DNA of 9,063 nt, taken from positions 1-9,063 of the forward strand of contig JAEFAK010000066.1 of the NCBI GenBank assembly GCA_016287555.1. Direction: 5' to 3'. The position numbers were made by a program, and so were the translations under genes. A model generated the notes under the pieces. The model did no database searches, had not been told where the DNA came from, and was given only the letters and a program-made list of their open reading frames with translations. Shown here one piece after another: positions 1 to 5,060 of this stretch. Numbering within the stretch: the first letter of the stretch is position 1; every line of letters starts with the position of its first letter. The DNA comes from Oscillospiraceae bacterium (GTDB lineage: Bacteria > Bacillota > Clostridia > Oscillospirales > Oscillospiraceae).

Positions 1-885
1 TGCCTTGGTTGCCGAGAGGGTACGGCAAGAGAGAAAGCAAAAGTAATATGGGAACTGAGGCATAAACATAAACTGTCGCTGTTGCTGGACGTTGCCGGCC
101 TCCCTCGCAGCACATATTATTACTACACCAAGAGACAGAAAGCTCCGGACAAATATGCGGAGTTGAAAGAAGAGATCTGCTCTATTGTGGCAGAGAACAA
201 AGGTAGATACGGCTACCGCAGGGTAACACAGGAGCTGCACAATCGAGGGTTTCATCATAACCACAAGCTTGTGATGAAGCTGATGAAGAAGCTGGGGTTA
301 ACAAGCAAGGTGCGGATGAAAAAGTATTGTTCTTATAAGGGCGAAGAAGGAAAGATTGCTCCCAATCTCTTAGAAAGAGACTTCTATGCGGAGAAGCCAA
401 ACCAGAAATGGGTTACGGACGTAACAGAGTTTTCCTTGTTCGGAGAGAAGCTGTATCTGTCACCGATCCTTGATTTGTGCAGCGAGGATCTGGTCAGTTA
501 TACAATCTCCGATCGGCCAGTCCTCGGAATGGTCACAACCATGTTAGAGAAAGCCTTTGTGACAATTCCGGACGGTACGCATCTGATTCTTCACTCCGAC
601 CAAGGCTGGCACTACCAGCACAAACACTACCAGAGGATGCTGGAGGAAAAGGGAATCCGGCAGAGTATGAGTCGGAAAGGCAACTGCCTGGACAATGCCG
701 TGATGGAAAATTTCTTCGGCCTTCTCAAAACAGAGTTGCTTTATCTGCAAGATTTTGATTCGATGGAGCACTTCAAAGCAGAACTCGTCGACTACCTCGA
801 TTACTATAACAACCGCAGGATCAAGCTAAAATTAAAGGGCCTGACACCTGCTCAACACAGATACCAGACCCTTCAGGTCGCTTAA
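1..885 (+). CDS. IS3-family transposase OrfB (DDE integrase core), 5' partial
   Basis: OrfB supplies the catalytic half of the IS3 transposase, which excises and inserts the element through a circular intermediate. The frame is open from the left edge to TAA at 883-885, about 294 codons, close to a full OrfB. The segment before the first in-frame TTG (82) already reads like OrfB (VIWELRHKHKLSLLLDVAG), so TTG 82 is not the true start. Numbering from that TTG, an HTH_21-like segment covers roughly residues 30-60 (GRYGYRRV), and the rve/DDE core follows: D113 in WVTDVTEF, D173 in LHSDQG and E209 in NAVMENFFG. The 35 residues between the second Asp and the Glu are the spacing expected for IS3. 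No ATG lies in frame, so expression by -1 frameshifting from orfA is likely. The gene looks intact and possibly active. Confidence 0.93.
   Translation, partial: CLGCREGTAREKAKVIWELRHKHKLSLLLDVAGLPRSTYYYYTKRQKAPDKYAELKEEICSIVAENKGRYGYRRVTQELHNRGFHHNHKLVMKLMKKLGLTSKVRMKKYCSYKGEEGKIAPNLLERDFYAEKPNQKWVTDVTEFSLFGEKLYLSPILDLCSEDLVSYTISDRPVLGMVTTMLEKAFVTIPDGTHLILHSDQGWHYQHKHYQRMLEEKGIRQSMSRKGNCLDNAVMENFFGLLKTELLYLQDFDSMEHFKAELVDYLDYYNNRRIKLKLKGLTPAQHRYQTLQVA
2..46 (+). CDS. IS3-family OrfA, last 14 codons (partial)
   Basis: The second reading frame from the left edge reads ALVAERVRQERKQK and stops at TAA (44-46). Its charged, helical character and its overlap with the orfB frame fit the C-terminus of an IS3-family OrfA, the small helix-turn-helix/leucine-zipper protein that binds the ends of the element. 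OrfB lies in the -1 frame relative to this one. An A-AAG tetramer at 40-43 (and another at 34-37), just before the orfA stop, could serve as the slip site that yields the OrfAB fusion transposase. Only the tail is visible, so the call depends on context. Confidence 0.6.
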   Translation, partial: ALVAERVRQERKQK

Positions 886-896
886 TCTAATATTTT

Positions 897-920
897 GTCT
901 AACTTTTGGGGTTCACTTCA
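897..920 (+). repeat. Right terminal inverted repeat of the IS3-family element
   Basis: The 24-bp stretch starts GTCTAACTTTTGGGG and ends CACTTCA, 12 bp after the transposase stop. IS3-family elements commonly end this way, with a terminal CA at the right end and TG at the left. The matching left repeat should read as the reverse complement of this segment and lies outside the window. Confidence 0.8.
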
Positions 921-971
921 ATTTCGTTCGTCAGTCTGTTTTTCTTTTCAAAAAGCTATTGTTCCGTCAGC

Positions 972-993
972 GCGGCTTCACCGGCGAAGCGGC
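972..993. terminator. Weak hairpin beyond the end of the leftward operon (possible terminator)
   Basis: GCTTC (975-979) pairs with GAAGC (986-990) across a six-base loop; one mismatch and two more pairs extend it to 972-993. On the + strand it is followed by TTTATT, while on the - strand the nearest T-run is about 16 bases further on (reading AGCTTTTTG). It is short and poorly placed for the leftward operon. It is recorded because no better terminator is visible between the operon and the insertion sequence. Confidence 0.25.
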
Positions 994-1011
994 TTTATTC
1001 TCCGTCTCCGC

Positions 1012-1761
1012 TCAGGAATTGCCGGCGACGCTGTCCTTGTTGAAAGTTTCCTCGACGTCCATGAACTTGGCGTAGCCGCTGACCATCATGGGCAGCTCGC
1101 CGCCGCAGTATACGAGGCCGACCGTCATCATATGGTCGAAATCCTGAAGGAAGATGCAGCGCTCCAGCGACGCGGGGACGTCGGAATAGAACGGACCGAA
1201 GCCCCGGATGTCCACGAGGAGCATGGGCATGTTTATCTTCGTCGCCTTGTAGGGCAGATCGGTCTTGGAGCAGACGTTGGGCGTCCACCTGACGCGGACG
1301 GTCTTCTCATCGAGGAACTCGTGCCAGACGTAGCGCTCGCTGCCGAGGTACCATGCGACGTTCGTCCCGACCATCGCGTCGCCCGCGTCGGTATGCTCGG
1401 CGCCCTCGGGGACCTCCGCGCCGACGATGCGGCCGCTGAAATACTCCTTTTCGAGGCCGCGTATGAGCGTCACGAGATTCTGCTGAAGGTCGAACACGGC
1501 GGCGTCGTAGCCGAGGCGCACGAGGTAGGTCCCGACCTGGAGCTTGAGCGATTCATACTCGCACTCGCGCCCGTCGACGAAGGCCTTGCGCGTGTCCTCG
1601 AAGGAGACGACGTGCTCCTCCCTGCCGTCGGTGACCGTGAACGAGCGCTTCGCCAGCTCGTAGTTATGCGGGAAGCGGTATTGGGTGATGCCGTACTTCT
1701 CGCCCTTGTTGGCGAGGTTGCCGATATAAACGCCGTTGGCGTCGTAGGTGTAGTTGAACAT
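1012..1761 (-). CDS. MoaF-like calycin-type protein, second of a tandem pair
   Basis: This 249-residue soluble protein has no signal peptide or membrane segment. Its C-terminal half (about residues 129-222) resembles the MoaF C-terminal domain, with MVGTNVAWYLGSERYVWHEF, a strand-rich middle, then FLQDFDHMMTVGLVYCG. The N-terminal half (about 35-100) has the alternating pattern of a second beta-barrel domain (TYLVRLGYDAAVFDLQQNLVTLI). The upstream neighbour carries the same late motif (FLQNYDRMFHVGRTFG), so the two probably arose by duplication. MoaF proteins are lipocalin-like barrels; the name comes from a Klebsiella locus and their biochemical role is unclear. The start is supported by a near-perfect AAAGGAGG eight bases upstream, and the gap to the previous stop is only 14 bp, so the genes are co-transcribed. 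Ligand binding in the barrel is inferred. The family call is from memory of the motif pattern. Confidence 0.6.
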   Translation of the reverse strand: MFNYTYDANGVYIGNLANKGEKYGITQYRFPHNYELAKRSFTVTDGREEHVVSFEDTRKAFVDGRECEYESLKLQVGTYLVRLGYDAAVFDLQQNLVTLIRGLEKEYFSGRIVGAEVPEGAEHTDAGDAMVGTNVAWYLGSERYVWHEFLDEKTVRVRWTPNVCSKTDLPYKATKINMPMLLVDIRGFGPFYSDVPASLERCIFLQDFDHMMTVGLVYCGGELPMMVSGYAKFMDVEETFNKDSVAGNS

Positions 1762-1775
1762 GTCCTTTCCTCCTT

Positions 1776-2660
1776 TCAGGGCGCGAACGGGTTTTTGGCG
1801 TTGAGGAAGACTTCGTCGAGCTCGACCGGCGTGCCGAATGCGCCGAAGCGGATATGGCAGGGGCGTATCCCTGCGTCCGGGCCGCCGCCTATGGCCTTGA
1901 CGTTGCCGAAGGTGCGCCCGACGTGGAACATGCGGTCATAGTTTTGCAGGAACTTCATGTCGTTGGAGTGGAACGGCGGGTCGAGGTCTGCCAGCTTGCG
2001 CTCCATGTTCTCCTCGACGAGGCTGAACAGATAGAGGTTGTCCTTTATCTTTATAAACTGCGCGACCTCGTCGGTGGAGGGGTTGGCCTGCATGAGCCCG
2101 TCGCTGCGGTCGGCACGCCCGTACGTCGCGCCGGGGACGGTGATGCGGTAGAACGAGGAGGTAAAGTAGCTGTGCTGCGTGGCCATGCCCGTGTTCCAGT
2201 GCCATTCGACGCGCGTGCCTATCATGTCGGTCGTGAAAACGTGGCGCTTGAGCGGCAGCGGCATGCCGGGGACCTCGATCGCGCCGAAGATGTAGTGCGA
2301 GCTGACGAGCCACGGGAACTTCGGATTCTCGCCCACCTTGCAGCGGCAGAAAGTCACGAGGCGCTGCGCGCGGTCGATGATGAAAAAGTGCTCCTCCCTG
2401 TCGTGTTTGCCGAGAAATTCGTCGAGCTCGAAGCAGACCATATAGGTCGTATCGTCGCCCTTGAGGCAGAAATAGCTCGCGTGCTTCGGTCCGTCCTCGT
2501 CCCAATGCCACTCAACGGAGTCCCCGTCGGTAAAGTCGAGATAATAGTCGTGTCCGTTGTCCATGACGAACTTGAACTTCTCGCCCGCGAGCTCCGTGAC
2601 GTGCGGCTGGGTGAATTGGTCTATGGCGTACTTGCGCCGGGGATAGGTCCTGAGATTCAT
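1776..2660 (-). CDS. MoaF-like two-domain calycin-type protein, first of a tandem pair
   Basis: The predicted 294-residue cytoplasmic protein reads as two beta-barrel domains. The N-terminal one (about residues 23-105) runs LAGEKFKFVMDNGHDYY, then SVEWHW, TTYMVCFELDE and HFFIIDRAQRLVTF, a pattern shared by MoaF N-domains and, more distantly, phenolic acid decarboxylases. The C-terminal one (about 146-252) runs MIGTRVEWHW, HSYFTSSFYRI, IKIKDNLYLFSLVEEN and FLQNYDRMFHVGRTFG, like the MoaF C-domain. ATG at 2660 is preferred because a GGGAG Shine-Dalgarno sits nine bases upstream; an ATG at 2669 would add three residues but directly abuts that site. The gene follows the QueG-like gene by about 40 bp and precedes its paralogue by 14 bp. 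It could bind or modify a small aromatic or cofactor-like ligand, but nothing in the sequence fixes which. Family membership is moderately sure, function unknown. Confidence 0.62.
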   Translation of the reverse strand: MNLRTYPRRKYAIDQFTQPHVTELAGEKFKFVMDNGHDYYLDFTDGDSVEWHWDEDGPKHASYFCLKGDDTTYMVCFELDEFLGKHDREEHFFIIDRAQRLVTFCRCKVGENPKFPWLVSSHYIFGAIEVPGMPLPLKRHVFTTDMIGTRVEWHWNTGMATQHSYFTSSFYRITVPGATYGRADRSDGLMQANPSTDEVAQFIKIKDNLYLFSLVEENMERKLADLDPPFHSNDMKFLQNYDRMFHVGRTFGNVKAIGGGPDAGIRPCHIRFGAFGTPVELDEVFLNAKNPFAP

Positions 2661-2702
2661 AGCCGTCATCTCCCTCTTATAATGAAATTTTGTATGTGTC
2701 CG

Positions 2703-3527
2703 TCATGCGTGTTTCGTCGGGATCCCCGCCTCGCAGGGGACGCCGACCATGCACTTGGCGCAGTTGCCCTTGCCGGATATGGCCATGAGCTCGCGCGTGC
2801 GCCCGGCGCACTTTTTCAGGTTGCGCAGGTGCTCCATGGTGATGGCGTGGAGCGGGCAGCGCGTCGTGCAGGCGCCGCAGTGGGAGCAGTATTCATAGGG
2901 GTCGGTATAGGCGCGCGGCGTGGGCTCGAGCTCGCAGTCGAGCAGGAGCGTGACCATCGCCCCGCAGCAGCCCTTCTCGGTTATGATGTGCTTGTGCACG
3001 CCGAAGGTGCCGAGCCCCGCGACGAAGGCAACGTGCCTCGTCGACCAGGGGACGTTGAAGGCCAGATCGTCCTCGTCGCCGTTGAAAAACGGCGTCGTCG
3101 TGGTCGGGTGCTCCATGTCCCAGGTCGGGTTGACGACCCCGACGCCCTCATTTTCCAGCGCGGCCATCATGCCCTTGGCGAACGCGACGACGACCTTGCC
3201 GTGGCCGCCGTAGCCCTCGTTCCATGCCTCGCTCTGGGCCTCTGTGCAGGCGCGGTGGCGGGAGCGTATCTCCTCGGTAAAGGAGAAGTAGAAGACGACG
3301 ACCGTCTTCGCCTCCGGCATGCGCTCGAGCGGGGTCAGGAAATTCGAGCCGATGATCTTCGGGTCCTTGAAGCTGTCGAAAAGCGGATCGTCCGCGGCGG
3401 CGAAGCCGATGATGGGCGCGTCGAGAATGGGCAGGTCGACGCCCTCGATCGGCATATGCGCGACGTTGAGGTCCTTCACCCCTTCGAACGTCCGCTCCGC
3501 GAGAGAGTAAAAGAGCTTTTTATCCAT
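2703..3527 (-). CDS. Short QueG-like 4Fe-4S protein (epoxyqueuosine reductase-related)
   Basis: The 274-residue protein has a middle segment (about 161-200) reading WSTRHVAFVAGLGTFGVHKH and ending in GAMVTLLLDCEL, which matches the region of QueG-type reductases that packs on the corrinoid. A ferredoxin-type cluster follows at C214, C217, C220 and C224 (CSHCGACTTRC), and a second Cys set at C240, C256, C259 and C265 has non-canonical spacing. True QueG is about 100 residues longer, with C-terminal HEAT-like repeats; these are absent, so tRNA modification is unlikely. Relatives include proteins proposed to reduce or activate corrinoid and other cofactors, so an electron-transfer or reductase role for a small molecule fits, but that is inference. 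ATG 3527 is chosen over the upstream ATG 3560 because AGGAAGGA lies just upstream and 3560 falls inside the -10 region. It is the first gene of the operon with the two MoaF-like genes. Confidence 0.75.
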   Translation of the reverse strand: MDKKLFYSLAERTFEGVKDLNVAHMPIEGVDLPILDAPIIGFAAADDPLFDSFKDPKIIGSNFLTPLERMPEAKTVVVFYFSFTEEIRSRHRACTEAQSEAWNEGYGGHGKVVVAFAKGMMAALENEGVGVVNPTWDMEHPTTTTPFFNGDEDDLAFNVPWSTRHVAFVAGLGTFGVHKHIITEKGCCGAMVTLLLDCELEPTPRAYTDPYEYCSHCGACTTRCPLHAITMEHLRNLKKCAGRTRELMAISGKGNCAKCMVGVPCEAGIPTKHA

Positions 3528-3551
3528 GGGTATCCTTCCTTCCTGATATCC

Positions 3552-3580
3552 ATTATACAATATCGGGCCGCCGAAGGCAA
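3552..3580 (-). promoter_or_regulatory. Sigma-A-type promoter of the QueG-like/MoaF-like operon
   Basis: On the minus strand a perfect TATAAT (3557-3552) sits 17 bp from TTGCCT (3580-3575). The start of transcription should fall near 3545, giving a leader of about 18 bases that is almost entirely ribosome-binding site. The promoter diverges from that of the LytTR gene. Confidence 0.75.
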
Positions 3581-3690
3581 GGCAGCTCCGCCGCCGGGGC
3601 TTTCCGCCGGGGGTTGACGTCCTCGTGCTTCCCGCCCTGCGAGGGCGCGCCGTACGGAGGCTGTTTTCTGCCCTTTCTCGCTCCGATGCG
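3581..3690. other. GC-rich spacer between divergent promoters
   Basis: No gene is visible. It contains a 9-bp direct repeat CCGCCGGGG (3591-3599 and 3604-3612) and a perfect inverted repeat GCCCT-GCG-AGGGC (3634-3646). Either could be a protein-binding site between the two divergent operons, but nothing shows which protein, and GC-rich repeats of this size also arise by chance. Confidence 0.35.
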
Positions 3691-3720
3691 TCCGTCTGTC
3701 AGTCAAAAACGACCGTTTAT
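3691..3720 (+). promoter_or_regulatory. Probable LytTR operator: two 9-bp direct repeats spaced 21 bp
   Basis: ACCGTTTAT (3712-3720) fits all nine positions of the recalled LytTR consensus [TA][AC][CA]GTTN[AG][TG]. TCCGTCTGT (3691-3699) fits eight of nine. They are direct repeats with a 12-bp gap, so their centres lie 21 bp (two helical turns) apart, and the second ends 10 bp before the -35 hexamer. A poorer third copy (CTCGTTAGT, 3735-3743, seven of nine) overlaps the -35. The arrangement suggests that the downstream LytTR protein controls its own promoter; this is inferred from spacing and consensus only. Confidence 0.6.
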
Positions 3721-3730
3721 CCGAAATCAC

Positions 3731-3759
3731 TTGCCTCGTTAGTGCCCTTTTTTTATACT
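3731..3759 (+). promoter_or_regulatory. Promoter of the LytTR/DUF3021 operon
   Basis: TTGCCT (3731-3736) and TATACT (3754-3759) are separated by 17 bp. Transcription should begin near 3766, leaving a leader of about 20 bases that holds AAGGAGG (3771-3777) ahead of the ATG. The -35 departs from TTGACA at two positions, which fits a promoter that depends on the adjacent activator sites. Confidence 0.72.
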
Positions 3760-3785
3760 GAAGACGAACAAAGGAGGCGACGCCC

Positions 3786-4226
3786 ATGCAGGTCGAGATC
3801 AAAATAGACCCTTCGATGACCGAGCCGAAGATCATCGTTCAGACCGCCTCGATGACGGACGAGCTCAACGACCTTCTCCGCAGGCTCTCGGAGCCGGAGC
3901 CCCGCTTCATCGCGGGCTTTCGGGAGGGCGACGCGCGTCTCCTCGACCGGAGCGGCATCCTGCGGATATACGCCTCCGGCGGGAAGGTCCTCGCGCAGAC
4001 GGAGGAGGGGGAATTTTCGCTCCGGCAGCGGCTTTACGAGCTCGAGCCGCGCCTGCGGGGCGAGAGCTTCGTGCGCATCTCGAATTCCGAGATCATCAAT
4101 CTGAAAAAGGTGCGGCGGTTTGACCTGAGCATCGCGGGAACGATATGCGTCTCTCTTTCCGACGGCTCGACGAGCTACGTCTCCCGGCGATACATTCCGA
4201 AGATCAAGTCAGTATTGGGACTGTGA
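3786..4226 (+). CDS. LytTR-domain DNA-binding transcriptional regulator
   Basis: The 146-residue protein consists of a short N-terminal segment (about 1-42) and a LytTR DNA-binding domain (about 43-144). The hallmark FVRISNSEIINLKKVRRFD, followed by a strand pair with SDGSTSYVSRRYIPKIKSVLGL, is typical of the ten-stranded LytTR fold that inserts loops into successive major grooves. There is no receiver domain, so it is not a classical two-component response regulator. AAGGAGG lies eight bases before the ATG, and the next gene starts 10 bp after this stop. Stand-alone LytTR proteins encoded beside a small membrane protein form known LytTR regulatory systems, in which the membrane partner holds the regulator inactive and the regulator activates its own operon. 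The direct repeats upstream agree with such autoregulation. Target genes beyond its own operon are unknown. Confidence 0.9.
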   Translation: MQVEIKIDPSMTEPKIIVQTASMTDELNDLLRRLSEPEPRFIAGFREGDARLLDRSGILRIYASGGKVLAQTEEGEFSLRQRLYELEPRLRGESFVRISNSEIINLKKVRRFDLSIAGTICVSLSDGSTSYVSRRYIPKIKSVLGL

Positions 4227-4236
4227 GGTGAAGAAC

Positions 4237-4686
4237 ATGAAGAAAAAGCTCCTTATGCGCTGCCTGCTCGGCGCGCCCGTCGGCGTTACGATCTCGCTGA
4301 TCATAACGATCGTGATCTCCTATTTTTTCCGGGACGGCGCTTATCACGCGGTCGTGCCAGAGCTCGCCGCGGCCTGCGGCAGCGAGATCAACGCCCTGAC
4401 CCTGCAGACCGTCTGCTCCCTGCTCTACGGCGCGGCCTGGGCCGGCGCGTCCCTTATCTGGGAGGCGGAGAGCTGGAGCCTGCTGAAGATGACCGTCGTC
4501 CATCTGGTCGTCTGCTCCGCGGCGACCTTCCCCGTCGCCTATTTCATGCGTTGGATGCACCACAGCGTCACGGGCTTTCTGCTCTATTTCGGCGTTTTCC
4601 TTCTGATCTACGCGGTGATCTGGCTCAGCATGTACGGCTCCCTGAAGAAAAAGCTCCGGGAGATAAACGAAAAGCTCGGCGGATAG
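4237..4686 (+). CDS. DUF3021-type four-helix membrane protein, partner of the LytTR regulator
   Basis: The 149-residue integral membrane protein has four hydrophobic segments (about 9-31, 56-75, 84-104 and 112-134) and a basic C-terminal tail (GSLKKKLREINEKL). The size, helix count and position directly after a LytTR gene match the DUF3021 family. ATG 4237 is preferred over GTG 4228 because GAGG lies at a suitable distance before it and overlaps that GTG. In related LytTR regulatory systems the membrane protein antagonises the regulator, possibly by tethering it to the membrane until a signal arrives; here that role is inferred from context. There is no catalytic motif. A strong terminator follows, so the pair forms its own transcription unit. 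Confidence 0.82.
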   Translation: MKKKLLMRCLLGAPVGVTISLIITIVISYFFRDGAYHAVVPELAAACGSEINALTLQTVCSLLYGAAWAGASLIWEAESWSLLKMTVVHLVVCSAATFPVAYFMRWMHHSVTGFLLYFGVFLLIYAVIWLSMYGSLKKKLREINEKLGG

Positions 4687-4740
4687 CGCCGCATGCGGCG
4701 GCAGAGCGCGGAAGAGCCATTTCCGCCCGTATTTCAAGGA

Positions 4741-4778
4741 AAGACCCCGGAAATGCCTGACCGCATTTCCGGGGTCTT
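4741..4778 (+). terminator. Strong rho-independent terminator after the LytTR/DUF3021 operon
   Basis: A 16-bp perfect stem (AAGACCCCGGAAATGC, 4741-4756, with its complement at 4763-4778) closes a six-base loop (CTGACC) and is followed by CTATTTTG. The tail is a weak T-run but the stem is very stable. Two lesser inverted repeats precede it: the palindrome CGCCGCATGCGGCG (4687-4700) and GCGGAA/TTCCGC (4708-4713, 4721-4726). Confidence 0.88.
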
Positions 4779-4898
4779 CTATTTTGCCTGAACGAAAGAT
4801 CGCGCGCTCAAAACTGCCTTGCACGAAATAGAGAGTTTTTTTCTGCCGGGCGAGGCGGCAGAGCGTTTGCACGACGCAGAAGCGCCGCTCCCCGCAAG
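4779..4898. other. Non-coding stretch between terminator and hairpin cluster
   Basis: I see no credible gene here. It contains a T-run (TTTTTTT near 4840) followed by a short inverted repeat CTGCC/GGCAG, and the 9-mer CGCCGCTCC (4883-4891), which recurs at 4945-4953 inside the hairpin cluster. The repeated 9-mer suggests that the repeat-derived DNA begins at about 4880. Confidence 0.4.
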
Positions 4899-5002
4899 CC
4901 CCCCTTTGCGAAAGGGGGGGACACAGGGGGGATTGAACCAATAACGCCGCTCCGCTTTTGCCGTCCGGCAAAGGGGCGGCGGGAGGGGCAAGCCCCTCCG
5001 CC
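4899..5002. repeat. Three back-to-back hairpins, probably a REP/MITE-like intergenic repeat
   Basis: The first hairpin pairs CCCCCCTTT (4899-4907) with AAAGGGGGG (4911-4919). The second runs from 4946 to 4980: GCCGCTCC pairs with GGGGCGGC (one G-U pair), then a three-base bulge, then TTTGCC pairs with GGCAAA. The third, 4978-5002, pairs GGAGGGG with CCCCTCC and is extended by GGC/GCC. The second and third share 4978-4980, so their outer pairs compete. The block ends immediately before the -35 hexamer at 5003. The word GCAAGCCCC occurs both before the first hairpin and in the third. It may be a dispersed repeat, a DNA-bending or protein-binding site, or a decayed mobile element. Confidence 0.55.
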
Positions 5003-5031
5003 TTGCCTATTCGCGCGCGATATGCTACAAT
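5003..5031 (+). promoter_or_regulatory. Promoter of the acyltransferase/DUF6320/hydrolase operon
   Basis: TTGCCT (5003-5008) lies 17 bp from TACAAT (5026-5031). Transcription should begin near 5038, so the leader is about 23 bases and contains GGGAGG ahead of the GTG start. The -35 directly abuts the third hairpin of the repeat cluster. Confidence 0.7.
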
Positions 5032-5060
5032 CGTTGAAAACGCGCGGGAGGTGACGGAGC

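Larger units (their letters stand above)
1..920 (+). mobile_element. IS3-family insertion sequence, right-hand part (left end outside window)
   Basis: The segment carries the end of orfA, most of orfB and a right terminal inverted repeat, in the usual order of an IS3-family element. The right end is set at 920 because the 897-920 stretch has the typical IS3 end form (GTCTAACTTTTGGGG, then a terminal TTCA) and ordinary GC-rich host DNA begins shortly afterwards. The element is visibly lower in GC than the rest of the window, and its genes use ATT and ATC codons where host genes use ATA and ATC, as expected of a recently arrived element. It lies 91 bp beyond the stop codon of the leftward operon, so it disrupts no visible gene, but it may have displaced sequence downstream of that operon. 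The left end and any target-site duplication are outside the window. Confidence 0.9.

Noticed and set aside
82..84. TTG 82 as the start of the transposase
   Set aside because: The codons before it already read as conserved OrfB sequence, and there is no ribosome-binding site placed for it.
895..1941. A 348-codon plus-strand frame beginning in the insertion sequence end
   Set aside because: It is antisense to the second MoaF-like gene, crosses the insertion sequence boundary, and shows no domain.
3528..3560. An 11-residue extension of the QueG-like protein from ATG 3560
   Set aside because: That ATG overlaps the -10 box of the operon promoter, so it would lie upstream of the transcription start; ATG 3527 has its own ribosome-binding site.
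1854..3617. A 587-codon open frame on the plus strand opposite the QueG-like and MoaF-like genes
   Set aside because: Its composition (Arg, Ala, Val, Glu, Asp) is that of a reverse-complement shadow, it has no ribosome-binding site, and it runs through the divergent promoter region.
4204..4971. A 255-codon minus-strand frame over the DUF3021 gene and the terminator
   Set aside because: It runs through a strong terminator and repeat DNA and is antisense to a clear four-helix membrane protein.
4899..5002. A CRISPR array or a tRNA in the hairpin cluster
   Set aside because: The repeated words are only nine bases and irregularly spaced, and no cloverleaf or TTC loop can be drawn.
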